64,000 bases of DNA from Falcatimonas sp. MSJ-15 (GCF_018918265.1 NZ_JAHLQC010000012.1:62001-126000), one strand, 5' to 3'. Positions 26,545 to 36,043 are shown, counted from the first letter of the stretch. The notes: a model not told the origin generated them from the sequence alone. A program made the numbers and translations.

Positions 26545-27504
26545 ATGGCAATTCAGAAGACAAAAATAGCAGTTGTAGGTTGTGGATTTGTAGGCTCATC
26601 AGTAGCATTCAGTCTTGTAACACAAGGAGTATGTGATGAGATATTAATGATTGACATTAACAAAGAAAGAGCATACGGGGAGGCACTTGATCTTAAACAT
26701 GGTATAGAATATCTTAATAGAAATATTAAAATAGAAACCGGAACTTATGAAGATTGTGGAGATGCCAATATTATTGTAATTACAGCGGGAGCTCCACCAA
26801 AGCCAGGTCAGTCAAGACTTGATACACTTGAGATGTCAGCAAAGATTATGGAATCAATAGTTAATCCTATTATGAAGAGCGGATTTAATGGACACTTTAT
26901 AGTGATATCTAATCCTGTAGATATAATAGCACATTATGTATACAAGTTGTCAGGACTTCCAAAATCACATGTAATTGGTACAGGTACATCACTTGATTCA
27001 GCAAGACTTAAGAATTTTATCGGCGAGATATGTAAAGTAGATCCAAGAAGTGTTCAGGCATATTCAATGGGTGAACATGGTGATTCACAGATGGTACCAT
27101 GGTCTGTTGTAACAGTCGGAGGTAAGTCTTTTTATGATGTTGTAAGAGATAATAAGGAACGACTTGGCAATGTCGATTTTGATGCACTTGTCAAAGAGAC
27201 AACGCAGGCAGGCTGGGAAGTATTTAATCGTAAAGGAACAACGTATTATGGTATTGCGTGTGCATGTGTTGGTATAATAAAAGCGATTATGTATGATGAA
27301 AATAGAATAATTCCTGTATCAACACTTCTTGAAGGTGAGTTTGGACAGCATGATGTATTCTGTGGTGTACCTGCGATTCTCAACAGAACAGGAGTTAAGG
27401 AAGTTGTCGAGATACATATGTCAGAAGATGAACTGTCAAGATTTGAAAAGTCAGCGCAAATTATTAAAATTAACATTGAAAAACTAAACGAAAGATTAAA
27501 ATAA
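26545..27504 (+). CDS. ldh: L-lactate dehydrogenase
   Basis: This enzyme reduces pyruvate to L-lactate with NADH in fermentation. The Rossmann motif GCGFVGSSVAFSL (residues 12-24), VITAGAPPKPGQSRLD, SNPVDI and GTGTSLDSARLK are LDH-type. The catalytic His is in YSMGEHGDSQMVPWS (near 178). The QSR active-site loop and the shape of the substrate loop favour LDH over malate dehydrogenase. The gene stands alone between its own promoter with attenuator and a strong terminator. In many family members fructose-1,6-bisphosphate activates the enzyme. Confidence 0.95.
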   Translation: MAIQKTKIAVVGCGFVGSSVAFSLVTQGVCDEILMIDINKERAYGEALDLKHGIEYLNRNIKIETGTYEDCGDANIIVITAGAPPKPGQSRLDTLEMSAKIMESIVNPIMKSGFNGHFIVISNPVDIIAHYVYKLSGLPKSHVIGTGTSLDSARLKNFIGEICKVDPRSVQAYSMGEHGDSQMVPWSVVTVGGKSFYDVVRDNKERLGNVDFDALVKETTQAGWEVFNRKGTTYYGIACACVGIIKAIMYDENRIIPVSTLLEGEFGQHDVFCGVPAILNRTGVKEVVEIHMSEDELSRFEKSAQIIKINIEKLNERLK

Positions 27505-27509
27505 TGCTA

Positions 27510-27545
27510 AAAAAAGTCCAATTCTTCATTAAATTGGACTTTTTT
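27510..27545 (+). terminator. ldh terminator
   Basis: AAAAAAGTCCAATT (27510-27523) pairs with AATTGGACTTTTTT around an 8-base loop, ending in a T tract. The A/T symmetry would allow function in both directions. Confidence 0.92.
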
Positions 27546-27643
27546 AGTACTAATTTCTCATTTAAAATAAGACGGATATCGATAATAATGATATCATAGC
27601 ACCGAACACATAAAAAGTTTTTAAAAAAAATTGGAATAAGTAG

Positions 27644-27672
27644 TTGAAAAAATTCTAATAATTATATATGAT
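27644..27672 (+). promoter_or_regulatory. Promoter of rpoD
   Basis: TTGAAA (27644-27649), a 17-base spacer and TATGAT (27667-27672), about 110 bases before the rpoD start. The leader holds an AT-rich sequence and no clear structure. Confidence 0.6.
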
Positions 27673-27782
27673 GTATGTTGCGTGTGTTAAGATATAACGG
27701 GTGCAGACTGTAAAAAAATGGTCTGTTTAACACAAAAATAAGGTAGAAGTATCAGCTTCTTAGTTATAAGGATGAGGTATAC

Positions 27783-28880
27783 ATGAACGAATCAAAAACA
27801 TTGTTTAAAGACAAATTAAGTGAATTACTTGAGATTGCAAAAAAGAAGAAAAATACACTTGAATATCCAGAAGTGGCAGCTTTCTTTAAGGAGCTTAATT
27901 TTGACAAAAGTCAGATTGACAAGGTAGTTTCATATTTAGAGAAGAATGGTGTTGATGTTCTTCGCATGGAAGAGGAAGAACCAGATGATGATTTATTATT
28001 AAATGCAGACGAGGATATAATAGTAGATGATTTGTCAGTTCCAGATGGAATTAACACAGAAGATCCTGTGCGTATGTATTTAAAAGAGATTGGTAACTTC
28101 CCACTTTTAACAATTGAAGAAGAGATTGAAGTTGCGAAGAAGATGGAAGCCGGAGATGAGATGGCGAAGAAGCAGTTGACAGAAGCCAACTTAAGACTTG
28201 TTGTAAGTATAGCAAAGAGATATGTCGGAAGAGGTATGCAGCTTCTTGATCTGATTCAGGAAGGCAATCTTGGACTTATTAAAGCTGTTGATAAATTTGA
28301 TTATACAAAAGGGTACAAATTCAGTACATATGCTACGTGGTGGATTAGACAGGCTATAACAAGAGCACTTGCTGATCAGTCAAGAACAATCCGAATTCCG
28401 GTGCATATGGTAGAGACAATTAATAGAACAATTCGTGTTCAGAGACAGTTAATACTTGATCTTGGACGTGAGCCATCAGCAGATGAGATAGCTAAAGAGA
28501 TGGGAGTTTCTGTAGAAAAAGTAGAAGAGATATTAAAGATATCAAGAGAACCAGTATCACTTGATACTCCTGTTGGTGATGAAGAAGACAGCCATATTGG
28601 AGATTTCGTTGCTGATGAGACAATCGGAACAACAGATGATGCGGCAACAATTACTATCCTTCGTGAAGAGATTAATGCAGCAATGTCAGCTCTTACAGAG
28701 AGAGAACAAGAGATTATAAGATTACGTTTTGGACTTGATGATGGACGTGCAAGAACACTTGAAGAAGTAGGACAGCATTTTAATGTAACAAGAGAGAGAA
28801 TAAGACAGATTGAAGCTAAAGCATTAAGAAAGCTAAGACATCCTTCAAGAAGTAAAAAATTAATAGATTTCTTAAATTAG
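27783..28880 (+). CDS. rpoD: Housekeeping sigma factor (RpoD/SigA)
   Basis: The 365-residue primary sigma factor has a short region 1.1 (about residues 1-65). Region 1.2/2.1 ([21 protein letters not shown]) and region 2 ([19 protein letters not shown], then [17 protein letters not shown], which recognise and melt the -10) follow. Region 3 comes next, then region 4.2 with the helix-turn-helix [29 protein letters not shown] reading the -35 box. The size fits Firmicute SigA. The usual upstream dnaG is not present here; ldh precedes it and miaB follows after 11 bases. Confidence 0.96.
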   Translation: MNESKTLFKDKLSELLEIAKKKKNTLEYPEVAAFFKELNFDKSQIDKVVSYLEKNGVDVLRMEEEEPDDDLLLNADEDIIVDDLSVPDGINTEDPVRMYLKEIGNFPLLTIEEEIEVAKKMEAGDEMAKKQLTEANLRLVVSIAKRYVGRGMQLLDLIQEGNLGLIKAVDKFDYTKGYKFSTYATWWIRQAITRALADQSRTIRIPVHMVETINRTIRVQRQLILDLGREPSADEIAKEMGVSVEKVEEILKISREPVSLDTPVGDEEDSHIGDFVADETIGTTDDAATITILREEINAAMSALTEREQEIIRLRFGLDDGRARTLEEVGQHFNVTRERIRQIEAKALRKLRHPSRSKKLIDFLN

Positions 28881-28891
28881 AGGTATTTTAG

Positions 28892-30343
28892 ATGATTAAC
28901 GAGATAAATTTTGACAATATTGATATTACAAGTGGAATTATCCCGGAGACAGAACCTGAAAGACAATATTATTATATGGCATTATGTCGTAAGATGGTAA
29001 AAGATGAAAGTGAGAGGCTTAAAAGGCCCCTTACTTTCTTTATTGCCACTTTTGGCTGCCAGATGAATGCAAGAGATTCTGAAAAACTCCAGGGTATTCT
29101 TGAAGAGATTGGTTATGTTGAAGGCAAAGATGAGAGTGCAGACTTTGTAATATATAACACATGTACAGTAAGAGAGAATGCGAATACAAGAGTATATGGC
29201 AGACTTGGACATCTTAATAGTCTTAAGAAGAAAAATCCATCAATGAAGATTGCATTATGTGGATGCATGATGCAGGAAAAAGAAGTCGTTGATAAGATCA
29301 AATCATCATATAGATTTGTAGATATTATATTTGGAACACATAATATCTACAAATTAGCAGAACTTATATTTGCAAGATATAATTCAGAAAGTATGATTGT
29401 TAATGTACTTAAAGATACAGAACTTGTAGTTGAAGACCTTCCAAGTATTAGAAAATATCCTTTTAAATCAGGTGTTAATATAATGTTTGGATGTAATAAT
29501 TTCTGTAGTTATTGTATAGTTCCTTATGTACGAGGACGTGAGAGAAGCAGAGAACCAAAAGATATAATAAGAGAGATAGAGAAGTTAGTAGCTGATGGTG
29601 TTGTTGAAGTTATGCTTCTTGGACAGAATGTTAATTCTTATGGTAAGAATCTTGAGAATCCAATATCTTTTGCAGAACTTCTTAAGGAAGTAGAGAAGAT
29701 AGAAGGACTTAAGAGAATAAGATTTATGACACCACATCCTAAGGATCTGTCAGATGATGTTATTGAAGTTATGAAACATTCAAAGAAGATATGTGCACAT
29801 GTACATCTTCCATTACAGTCAGGAAGTTCAAGACTTCTTAAGATCATGAATCGTCACTATACTAAGGAACGTTATCTTGAACTTGCTGAGAAGATTAAGA
29901 GAGAGATTCCTGATGTATCTCTTACAACAGATATTATCGTTGGTTTTCCAGGAGAGACAGAAGAGGATTTTGAAGATACACTTGATGTTGTAAGAAAAGC
30001 CGGATTTGACAGTGCATATACTTTTATATACTCAAAGAGAACGGGTACACCTGCAGCTACTATGGATGGGCAGGTTCCGGAAGACGTTGTAAAAGAAAGA
30101 TTTAACAGACTTCTAAAAGTAGTACAGGAAGGCTCAGAAAAATATTGCAAACGTCATGAAGGAAGAGTGATGGAAGTATTGTGCGAAGATGTCAATGAAC
30201 AGGACGATACAATGCTTACAGGACGATTAAGTAATAATATTCTTGTTCACTTTAAGGGTGACAGAAGCCTTATTGGTAAGATTGTTAATGTCAAACTTAA
30301 TGAATCAAAAGGATTCTATTACATAGGTGAGATTGCAGAGTAG
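28892..30343 (+). CDS. miaB: tRNA methylthiotransferase MiaB
   Basis: MiaB adds a methylthio group to i6A37 of tRNA, acting after MiaA. The N-terminal MTTase domain has the three cluster cysteines (FGCQMN, NTCTVRENA and CGCMMQ). The radical SAM motif GCNNFCSYCIVPYVRGRERSR (near residue 201) has the CxxxCxxC triad. A C-terminal TRAM domain occupies about 415-480. The 483 residues include a ~45-residue N-terminal extension typical of Firmicutes. In many Firmicutes miaB adjoins mutS-mutL-miaA; here those genes are 10 kb downstream. Confidence 0.96.
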   Translation: MINEINFDNIDITSGIIPETEPERQYYYMALCRKMVKDESERLKRPLTFFIATFGCQMNARDSEKLQGILEEIGYVEGKDESADFVIYNTCTVRENANTRVYGRLGHLNSLKKKNPSMKIALCGCMMQEKEVVDKIKSSYRFVDIIFGTHNIYKLAELIFARYNSESMIVNVLKDTELVVEDLPSIRKYPFKSGVNIMFGCNNFCSYCIVPYVRGRERSREPKDIIREIEKLVADGVVEVMLLGQNVNSYGKNLENPISFAELLKEVEKIEGLKRIRFMTPHPKDLSDDVIEVMKHSKKICAHVHLPLQSGSSRLLKIMNRHYTKERYLELAEKIKREIPDVSLTTDIIVGFPGETEEDFEDTLDVVRKAGFDSAYTFIYSKRTGTPAATMDGQVPEDVVKERFNRLLKVVQEGSEKYCKRHEGRVMEVLCEDVNEQDDTMLTGRLSNNILVHFKGDRSLIGKIVNVKLNESKGFYYIGEIAE

Positions 30344-30355
30344 TATTAATGTAAA

Positions 30356-30505
30356 AAATATAGGAATATAAAGTACAAAAATAACAAGTATAAGTATATG
30401 ATATATAAGCATATAAAATACAAAAATAACAAATATAAGTATATGATATATAAGCATATAATATACAAAATACCAAATATAAGTATATAAGATACAAGCA
30501 TATAA
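30356..30505 (+). repeat. 45-bp minisatellite, about three units
   Basis: The TACAAAAATAACA landmark recurs with spacing of 45 bases (at about 30374, 30419 and 30464), with each unit also carrying ATAAGTATATGATATATAAGCATATA. It is very AT-rich and lies between miaB and a convergent small gene. Open frames on the - strand through it (Tyr/Ile/Cys-rich) are a by-product of the 45-base period. Confidence 0.8.
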
Positions 30506-30520
30506 TATATCATAAAAATA

Positions 30521-30596
30521 AATAGCCTGATTTTGAACAAGAATCTAATGTCTGATTTTACTCCGACTTTTAGAATATGTTCAAGATCAGGCTATT
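30521..30596. terminator. Long hairpin between convergent genes
   Basis: AATAGCCTGATTTTGAACA (30521-30539) pairs with 30578-30596 over 19 positions with one mismatch, enclosing a 38-base loop. It separates miaB (+) from the convergent gene at 30694 (-) and is placed to stop transcription from both sides, although the T tracts are weak (TATTTTTATG on the - strand side). Confidence 0.6.
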
Positions 30597-30693
30597 GCAC
30601 GTTTGATATTTTTTAATTGCATATCTGTATTATGCATCTTATCATTTTGTCTAAGAATTGTAGAAAGTCTTAATTATTGCGATTTAAGAATCG

Positions 30694-30981
30694 CTAATCA
30701 AGAACTTCAAATCTCTTCGGGAACAATTGCTTACTGCATACATGCTTATTACCATCAGATTCTATTATAATATAATCTCCTTCTTTGATAAATGAACGTC
30801 CTCGTCTGTTGGATATATATGGACATACGATAGTTTTATCTTTTTCGAACTTGATGAGATTATCGCAGTTAATCCAACCGTTAGTTATGACTTCAACATA
30901 TGGCTCAAAACCATCTTCATATCCTTTGCCTGGTTCATAGGGTACTGCTTCTACTACAAGTGCTGTTCTTTGGCATTTCAT
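30694..30981 (-). CDS. Small protein with PGDYG-like ending, function unknown
   Basis: The 95-residue product starts MKCQRTALVVEAVPYEPG, set by AAGGAGGTCAC just upstream on the - strand; the longer upstream frame is not used. It is all-beta in appearance. It ends KEGDYIIIESDGNKHVCSKQLFPKRFEVLD, similar to the short PGDYG-type domains seen in phage-like or DUF proteins (GDYI..DG......LF...FE). Cys residues at CPYISN and HVCSK are not in a metal-binding pattern. It is transcribed divergently from the SulP gene, from its own promoter. Function is unknown. Confidence 0.75.
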   Translation of the reverse strand: MKCQRTALVVEAVPYEPGKGYEDGFEPYVEVITNGWINCDNLIKFEKDKTIVCPYISNRRGRSFIKEGDYIIIESDGNKHVCSKQLFPKRFEVLD

Positions 30982-31035
30982 ACAAAGTGACCTCCTTCGC
31001 AATATATATGTTTTATATCGAATATCCAATATAAA

Positions 31036-31064
31036 AATATACAAAAAGACGGAATAGTTAACAA
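31036..31064 (-). promoter_or_regulatory. Promoter of the PGDYG-like gene
   Basis: Read on the - strand: TTGTTA (31059-31064), a 17-base spacer, then TATATT (31036-31041). The start codon is about 55 bases further on. Confidence 0.55.
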
Positions 31065-31111
31065 AAAATTTATAAATATCTTATAAAAAAACGCTAATTG
31101 TTATTTATCAC

Positions 31112-31140
31112 TTGAAAATTGGACAGTATAGATTTATGAT
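31112..31140 (+). promoter_or_regulatory. Promoter of the SulP gene
   Basis: TTGAAA (31112-31117), a 17-base spacer and TATGAT (31135-31140). The -35 and -10 hexamers are the same as those of the rpoD promoter candidate. It lies 50 bases from the divergent promoter on the other strand. Confidence 0.65.
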
Positions 31141-31193
31141 TAATTGTCACTTTTTTCGACAAAAAAGCAGATATGTATAAAATGGAGGATAAA

Positions 31194-32843
31194 ATGGAAA
31201 CTTTAAAGCCAAAGTTGTTTTCTACAATGAAAACATACACAAAAGAACAATTTATTAAAGATTTGATCTCTGGTATTATTGTTGCGATTATAGCATTACC
31301 ATTGTCAATAGCTTTAGCATTAGCTTCAGGTGTTAATCCTGAACAAGGTATATATACAGCTATTGTTGCTGGATTTCTTATATCTTTTCTTGGAGGAAGC
31401 AGGGTTCAGATAGCAGGACCTACAGCAGCATTTGCAACAATAGTTGCAGGTATAGTAGCAAAAAATGGAATGGAAGGACTTATTGCAGCAACAATAGTTG
31501 CAGGTATATTCTTAATACTTATGGGAATATTAAGACTTGGAAGCCTTATAAGATTTATTCCATATACAATTACAACAGGATTTACAGCAGGTATAGCTGT
31601 TACAATTATTATTGGACAGGTAAAAGATTTTCTTGGACTTACATTTACAACATCACCAATTGAGACAATGGATAAAGTAAAAGCAATTGGAATGAGTATA
31701 ACAACAATTAATTTTATGGCACTTGTAATAGGACTTTTAGCACTTGTAATTCAGATTGTATGGCCTAAAATCAAGGGACTTAACAAGATTCCGGGTTCAC
31801 TAATCGCTGTAGTTGTTACTGCGGCACTTGTTAAGTGTCTTGACTTGAACGTTAATACAATAGGCGATCTATATGATATATCATCTAAGATACCAACACC
31901 GGCATTACCTAAGATGTCACTTAAGATATTTAGAGATGTCGTTCCAGATGCTTTTACAATAGCAATACTTGCAGCTATTGAATCTCTATTATCATGTGTA
32001 GTTGCTGATGGTATGGTTGGTGACAGACATAATTCTAATATGGAACTTATAGCACAGGGCGTTGGTAATATTGGTTCAGCCATTTTTGGAGGAATTCCTG
32101 CAACAGGAGCGATTGCAAGAACTGCAGCCAATATTAAAAATGGCGGACGTACACCAATTGCCGGAATGATACATGCAATATGTCTTCTTCTCATACTTGT
32201 ACTTCTTATGCCTTATGCGGCACTTATTCCGATGCCATGTATAGCAGCAATTCTGTTTATAGTAGCTTATAATATGAGTTCATGGAGATCATGTGTAAGC
32301 CTTGTAAAGTTATCACCTAAGAGTGATATTCTCGTATTTGCAGTTACATTTGTGCTTACAGTTGTATTCGATCTTGTAATTGCAATAGCAGCAGGACTAT
32401 TACTTGCAGTTATACTTTTTGTTAAGAGAATGGCAGATGTAACAGAAGTATCCGGATGGACATATATAGATGAGAATGAAGATGTTGACAGAATAGGTTT
32501 AAAAGCAGTTCCTAAAGATACACTTGTATATGAGATTAGCGGACCAATGTTCTTTGGAGCAGCAGATCAGTTTATGAAAGTTGCTTTTGATAATAGTAAA
32601 AAAGTTGTTATCCTCAGAATGAGAAGTGTTCCAGCAATGGATATATCAGCACTTAATACACTTCGTAAATTGAATGAACAGTGTAAGAGAGCAGATGTCA
32701 AATTGATATTCTCACATGTTAATGAACAGCCATATAAGATGATGAAAAAGGCATGCTTTGTAGAAGAGATAGGTGAAGAGAATTTCTGCAAGAATATTGA
32801 TGATGCATTATTAAGAGCAGTTGAGATATCAAAGAAAAAATAA
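31194..32843 (+). CDS. SulP-family anion transporter with STAS domain
   Basis: SulP proteins move sulfate, bicarbonate or similar anions across the membrane. About 12 hydrophobic segments span residues 20-420, with the family motif AIIALPLSIALALASGVNPEQGIYTAIV near the N-terminus and GGSRVQIAGPTAAF. A C-terminal cytoplasmic STAS domain covers about 440-545 (VYEISGPMFFGAADQF and MRSVPAMDISALNTL). The substrate cannot be read from sequence. The start at 31194 follows GGAGG by 5 bases; the ATG at 31173 lies upstream of that site. Confidence 0.92.
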   Translation: METLKPKLFSTMKTYTKEQFIKDLISGIIVAIIALPLSIALALASGVNPEQGIYTAIVAGFLISFLGGSRVQIAGPTAAFATIVAGIVAKNGMEGLIAATIVAGIFLILMGILRLGSLIRFIPYTITTGFTAGIAVTIIIGQVKDFLGLTFTTSPIETMDKVKAIGMSITTINFMALVIGLLALVIQIVWPKIKGLNKIPGSLIAVVVTAALVKCLDLNVNTIGDLYDISSKIPTPALPKMSLKIFRDVVPDAFTIAILAAIESLLSCVVADGMVGDRHNSNMELIAQGVGNIGSAIFGGIPATGAIARTAANIKNGGRTPIAGMIHAICLLLILVLLMPYAALIPMPCIAAILFIVAYNMSSWRSCVSLVKLSPKSDILVFAVTFVLTVVFDLVIAIAAGLLLAVILFVKRMADVTEVSGWTYIDENEDVDRIGLKAVPKDTLVYEISGPMFFGAADQFMKVAFDNSKKVVILRMRSVPAMDISALNTLRKLNEQCKRADVKLIFSHVNEQPYKMMKKACFVEEIGEENFCKNIDDALLRAVEISKKK

Positions 32844-32963
32844 AAAACTGGGCAATAAAGATTAAGATATCAAAAAATAGTTTATGAAAACTAATTCATA
32901 AATATTGGCTTAAAATGATAAAGTTTAATCTGCAAAAGCCTAAGATAACAAAGATTAAATTAT

Positions 32964-33066
32964 AAAAACCACATTTACATAATAAGAAATTGTATTTTCT
33001 AAAATGATATATTGATATATGTTTTTTACAATGATACAGTTTCATATTGTGGAATGTGGTTTTTTG
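32964..33066 (+). terminator. Long-loop terminator after the SulP gene
   Basis: AAAAACCACATT (32964-32975) pairs with 33053-33064 and runs into a T tract. Inside, GAAATTGTAT (32986-32995) pairs with 33034-33043, and ATATAT repeats form a small apical fold, giving a ~100-base bent hairpin. The remaining spacer 32844-32963 is AT-rich with repeated AAGATTAA-like words and no gene. Confidence 0.6.
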
Positions 33067-33080
33067 ACATTATAAAACTC

Positions 33081-33109
33081 TTGTGAATTGCATCTATAAC
33101 TGATATAAT
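33081..33109 (+). promoter_or_regulatory. Promoter of the 33153 gene
   Basis: TTGTGA (33081-33086), a 17-base spacer and TATAAT (33104-33109) preceded by TGA, an extended -10 form. Confidence 0.65.
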
Positions 33110-33152
33110 AATAAAGTCGATTTTAAGAAAAATAGTAAACGAGGTAATATAA

Positions 33153-34559
33153 ATGTCAGAAATAAATTCAGTGTTAAAGCAGATAACAAAAAAAGTTAAT
33201 CTTGAAACAAATCTTTCAAAATATAGTAACTATATGATGAGTATGTATAATGGCTTCTCATATACAAAAGTTGCTCTTAACTACTATACACTCTGTGATC
33301 TGATACAGGAGAGAACATCAAAAGAAGATAAGATAGTAGAGCTTATGTCAAGACTTAATGTTCTTGTTGATAAATATGTTATCAATCAGTCAGTAGAAGA
33401 TATTGAGTCAGGAGTTAAAGAGATTGATTCTATAAGAAGAAAAGTAATGGAGACAATGAGTGTACTTACTTCTTATGCAGATCATTTTAATATCTATGAA
33501 TATATTCTTAACAGAATTGAGTACAAATTCTCTGATGAAGAATATGATGATACTTATTATAAGAATGAACTTGGTAAAGATATAATGAATTATATTGTCA
33601 GTGAGCGAGAGAATAATACAATTAATCTTAAGATAAGTGAGATGATAGGTCAGTTGCCTGTTAGAATGACAAAGTCAAAATTCTTAGAGCATCTTTCTGA
33701 TACATTTACACTTTATAAAGGTGCAACTGTTAAAACTGTTGATGATTTTATCTATATGATAAGAACATCAGCAACAATACTAAGACCGGAAGGCTTTGAA
33801 AATGAACTTCCAGAACTATATGATATCCTAAATCAGTTTGAGAGTGAAGATTTTGCAAAAGATGATGAACAGATGTATACAAAGAATAGAGATCTTCTTA
33901 CTATTGCAGCCGAAAAAGTATATGCACTTTCAGATCTATATATGATATTTGAGGAAGTAGTTAATGATGTATATGCAATTATACTTTCTAATGCTTATGC
34001 AATTAATGAAGTTGAGAAAATTGATGCAGCAAAGACTATTTTAAAATATGCATATAATGGATATAATAAGATTGAATCAGAATTAACAGAAAATGATATT
34101 GATATAGCATTCGATAAGCTAGAAGGTGAACAGGAGAGAATATCAGAGATTATTATGTCATCAGAATATGTACTTGATGATGTTATTAATGATTCTATGG
34201 ATATGTGCAGAAGTCTTATGCTTGATAAGATATATGCAACACTTAAAGTTATCTCACAGTTACAGTCTACAAGTATCTTTATTGAACTTGATGCAGACAA
34301 TGGAGCAGAAGATATTATAGATGAGAATGTTCTTATGAATAAGAGAGATGAACTTATAGACGAATTTGCAGCATTTCTTACAGGTAAGACTAAGCAGTTT
34401 AACAGAGCTGTTATGTCAGTAGTGTTAAGCTCGCTTCCAGTATTTTTCAATTCTCTTAATGAAGTTACAGAATATGTAGAGAATTCATTGTTTGGATGTA
34501 GTGATGAAGCTGAAAAGAGAGCTGTTGAAGAGATTATTAAAAATATTATATTTGAATAA
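33153..34559 (+). CDS. Helical acidic protein of unknown function
   Basis: I do not recognise this 468-residue protein. It has no signal peptide or membrane helix. It is rich in Glu, Asp, Ile and Lys and looks all-helical, with long amphipathic stretches (for example residues 60-110 and 290-350). It contains no nucleotide-binding motif and few cysteines. A strong promoter and GAGGTAA site precede it. The 34580 gene, a DUF2953 protein and gerW follow in the same direction with short gaps, so it may belong to the same transcription unit and could relate to sporulation. That link is inference from position only. Confidence 0.8.
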   Translation: MSEINSVLKQITKKVNLETNLSKYSNYMMSMYNGFSYTKVALNYYTLCDLIQERTSKEDKIVELMSRLNVLVDKYVINQSVEDIESGVKEIDSIRRKVMETMSVLTSYADHFNIYEYILNRIEYKFSDEEYDDTYYKNELGKDIMNYIVSERENNTINLKISEMIGQLPVRMTKSKFLEHLSDTFTLYKGATVKTVDDFIYMIRTSATILRPEGFENELPELYDILNQFESEDFAKDDEQMYTKNRDLLTIAAEKVYALSDLYMIFEEVVNDVYAIILSNAYAINEVEKIDAAKTILKYAYNGYNKIESELTENDIDIAFDKLEGEQERISEIIMSSEYVLDDVINDSMDMCRSLMLDKIYATLKVISQLQSTSIFIELDADNGAEDIIDENVLMNKRDELIDEFAAFLTGKTKQFNRAVMSVVLSSLPVFFNSLNEVTEYVENSLFGCSDEAEKRAVEEIIKNIIFE

Positions 34560-34579
34560 TACAGATTGGGGGTGCGACA

Positions 34580-34885
34580 ATGGAGATATATAGCAGACTA
34601 TATATAAGTGAAGAAGCAAAACCCAAAGAAAAGAAGATAATTAGCAAGTTAAAAAGAAGAAAGATGCAGATTGGAGTATATGTTATTACACTTCCAATAG
34701 GAGATAATGATTTGCTTGAGATATATTCAGCGGCAGAGCTTACACAGAAGTTTTATCACAGAATCAGCCTGAAAGTTGTAGGAATAGCAGGCAGTTATAT
34801 GGAAGCAGTTGTGCTTGCAGGCCAGATAATTAATGAAATATATGAGAATACAGGCGGATTTGACACGAGAGAATATCTGAAATAA
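34580..34885 (+). CDS. 101-residue conserved-looking protein, function unknown
   Basis: The product begins MEIYSRLYISEEAKPKEKKI, followed by a basic patch (SKLKRRK) and an alpha/beta C-terminus (QIGVYVITLPIGDNDLLEIY). No known motif is seen. The GGGGGTGCGACA leader gives a good ribosome-binding site. It is 20 bases after the helical unknown and 19 before the DUF2953 gene, so it is probably cotranscribed with both. Confidence 0.75.
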   Translation: MEIYSRLYISEEAKPKEKKIISKLKRRKMQIGVYVITLPIGDNDLLEIYSAAELTQKFYHRISLKVVGIAGSYMEAVVLAGQIINEIYENTGGFDTREYLK

Positions 34886-34904
34886 TGTAAACGGAGATGT
34901 GTAT

Positions 34905-36041
34905 ATGCTACATATTTTATTAATGATTTTAAAAATAATAGGAATAATTCTTCTGGCGATAATAGGAATAGCACTTCTTATTGTCATACTCATATTATTC
35001 GTGCCAATAAGATACAGAATACAGGCACACAGATATGATGATACAATGGCAAAAGTCAATGTCTCGTGGCTTTTGTCGGCTATTCGCTTTACATTAAAAT
35101 ATGATGGAGCTGAAGTAGATACTAAGATAAGAATACTAGGCTTTGACGGTTCAAAGTTCATAAATGGTGACACGAAACAGAAACAGGAAGATATTATTGA
35201 TTATACCAATGAAGAGGAAAAGACAGGGCCTAAGATGGAGCCTAAGGCTTGTGATACTGATGCATTAGATGAGAATAAATCTGATAATGTCAGTAATAAT
35301 ACTAATGGTATTGATAAATCTGATGATACTAATACAGATAATGGTATCGATACAAAAGATGGCACTAATACAGATAATGGTATTGATACAAAAGATAGCA
35401 CTAATAAAGATAATGATATCGATACAGAAGATGGTACTAATAAAGATAATGATATCGATACAGAAGATAGCACTAATACAGATAATGGTATCGATACAGA
35501 AGATAGTATTAATCAGAGCGATATCAGTTCATCAAAAGAGCAAAAGAAAAAGAATACCAGAAAGCCAAAGAATATATTTAGCAGGCTTGTATTTAAAGCT
35601 AAAAAGATATATCATAAGTTTAAAACATGGTGCAAAAAGCTTATGAATATGTTAAAGAAAGCAGATGACATTAAGACTAAATTATTAGCATTAGCAGAGT
35701 TTATAGACAGTAGAGAATTCAAGGATAATTTCGCATTTGCGAAAGTGCAGCTAGGCAGGCTTTTTAAGCATATTATGCCATTAAAACATAGGATAAAACT
35801 TGAATTTGGTACAGGAAGCCCGGATACTACCGGAGAGATTCTTGGAGCTTTGGCTGTTGTTATGGCACTTACAGGAATGAATATACAAGTTATGCCTGAT
35901 TTTGATAATGCAATATTTAGAGGAGAGATATATATGAAAGGCAGAATCCGCCTTTTTAATATATTGATAATTGCTTTAAAAGTATACTTTAACAAGGAGT
36001 TAAGGAGAGTAGCAGACAAACTTATAAACAGGAGGTTTTAA
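34905..36041 (+). CDS. DUF2953 membrane protein (YtfI-like) with repeat insert
   Basis: A hydrophobic N-terminal helix (residues 3-30) is followed by FVPIRYRIQAHR and a beta-rich segment. The C-terminal DUF2953 domain has LEFGTGSPDTTGEILGALAVV and PDFDNAIFRGEIYMKGRIRL. Between them (about residues 90-210) is an Asp/Thr/Asn-rich linker with five 12-residue repeats and a Lys-rich end. B. subtilis ytfI is next to ytfJ/gerW, and gerW follows here after 2 bases, supporting the assignment. The start at 34905 has GGAG 8 bases upstream; the GTG at 34899 is too close to it. Confidence 0.82.
   Translation: MLHILLMILKIIGIILLAIIGIALLIVILILFVPIRYRIQAHRYDDTMAKVNVSWLLSAIRFTLKYDGAEVDTKIRILGFDGSKFINGDTKQKQEDIIDYTNEEEKTGPKMEPKACDTDALDENKSDNVSNNTNGIDKSDDTNTDNGIDTKDGTNTDNGIDTKDSTNKDNDIDTEDGTNKDNDIDTEDSTNTDNGIDTEDSINQSDISSSKEQKKKNTRKPKNIFSRLVFKAKKIYHKFKTWCKKLMNMLKKADDIKTKLLALAEFIDSREFKDNFAFAKVQLGRLFKHIMPLKHRIKLEFGTGSPDTTGEILGALAVVMALTGMNIQVMPDFDNAIFRGEIYMKGRIRLFNILIIALKVYFNKELRRVADKLINRRF
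35331..35516 (+). repeat. 36-bp (12-residue) coding tandem repeat
   Basis: The GATAATG landmark recurs at 35337, 35373, 35409, 35445 and 35481, giving a 36-base period inside the DUF2953 gene. The encoded unit is TNTDNGIDTKDG with small changes (K/T, N/D, K/E, G/S). The unit splits into two related hexapeptides. It lies in the linker, and copy number probably varies between strains. Confidence 0.9.
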
Positions 36042-36043
36042 TT

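Noticed and set aside
30297..30540. Tyr/Ile/Cys-rich - strand frames after miaB
   Set aside because: They are translations of the 45-bp minisatellite with no start signal.
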